From Deltaproteobacteria bacterium CG_4_8_14_3_um_filter_43_13 (lineage in GTDB: Bacteria > Desulfobacterota > UBA8473), in assembly GCA_002782605.1 (NCBI GenBank), contig PFIF01000255.1:631-6655 (forward strand): a stretch of 6,025 nucleotides of DNA. Direction: 5' to 3'. Position numbers and translations under genes: made by a program. Shown here piece after piece: positions 5,992-6,025 of this stretch (position 1 is the stretch's first letter; the number at the start of each line of letters is the position of its first letter). The notes under the pieces were generated by a model, which was not told the origin of the DNA, ran no database searches, and saw nothing but the letters and a program-made list of their open reading frames with translations.

Positions 5992-6025
5992 AGCTTTGAT
6001 TGTTTAGAATCTTTTGATAACAAAA

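Overview
The window looks like a piece of an AT-rich Gram-negative bacterial chromosome. The firmest evidence is at the right end: a complete alanyl-tRNA synthetase gene (alaS) facing a BamD-type outer-membrane lipoprotein gene with a clear lipobox. The AlaRS N-terminus and its Cys-rich insertion, next to a BamD homologue, recall Desulfobacterota or Nitrospirota-like lineages. That placement is an inference from remembered family features, not a search result.

Left part (about 1-2190) is accessory DNA with the layout of a Type II restriction-modification locus. A beta-class DNA methyltransferase gene (235-939, +) converges on an unrecognised 259-residue gene (931-1710, -). The latter is preceded, in the same direction, by a small XRE-type helix-turn-helix gene of the controller (C-protein) kind (1697-1921, -). 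A 60-residue acidic protein with a strong Shine-Dalgarno (2004-2186, +) is divergent from the controller across an 82-bp regulatory gap.

The locus shows damage. The methyltransferase stops just before SAM-binding motif I. The controller reads out of frame after residue 55 at a run of five A's; restoring one base gives a canonical C-protein tail whose TGA overlaps the ATG of the next gene (ATGA). The 259-residue gene is flanked by an exact 14-bp direct repeat (938-951 and 1714-1727), and the left copy begins exactly where the methyltransferase ends. I read this as a decaying or rearranged R-M island, with the 259-residue protein as a positional candidate for the endonuclease. A sequencing indel could explain the controller frameshift but not the lost methyltransferase tail.

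Right part (about 2190-6025) is housekeeping. A 171-bp gap containing a perfect-stem GC hairpin precedes alaS (2358-5009, +), which has all class II, editing and C-Ala signatures. alaS and bamD (5002-5760, -) converge with overlapping stop regions and no room for a terminator between them. bamD has a good sigma70-type promoter (TTGACT-17-TATATA). A separate rightward promoter (TTGAAG-17-TATAAT) near the right edge probably drives a gene beyond the window. No tRNA, rRNA, CRISPR array or insertion sequence was recognised.
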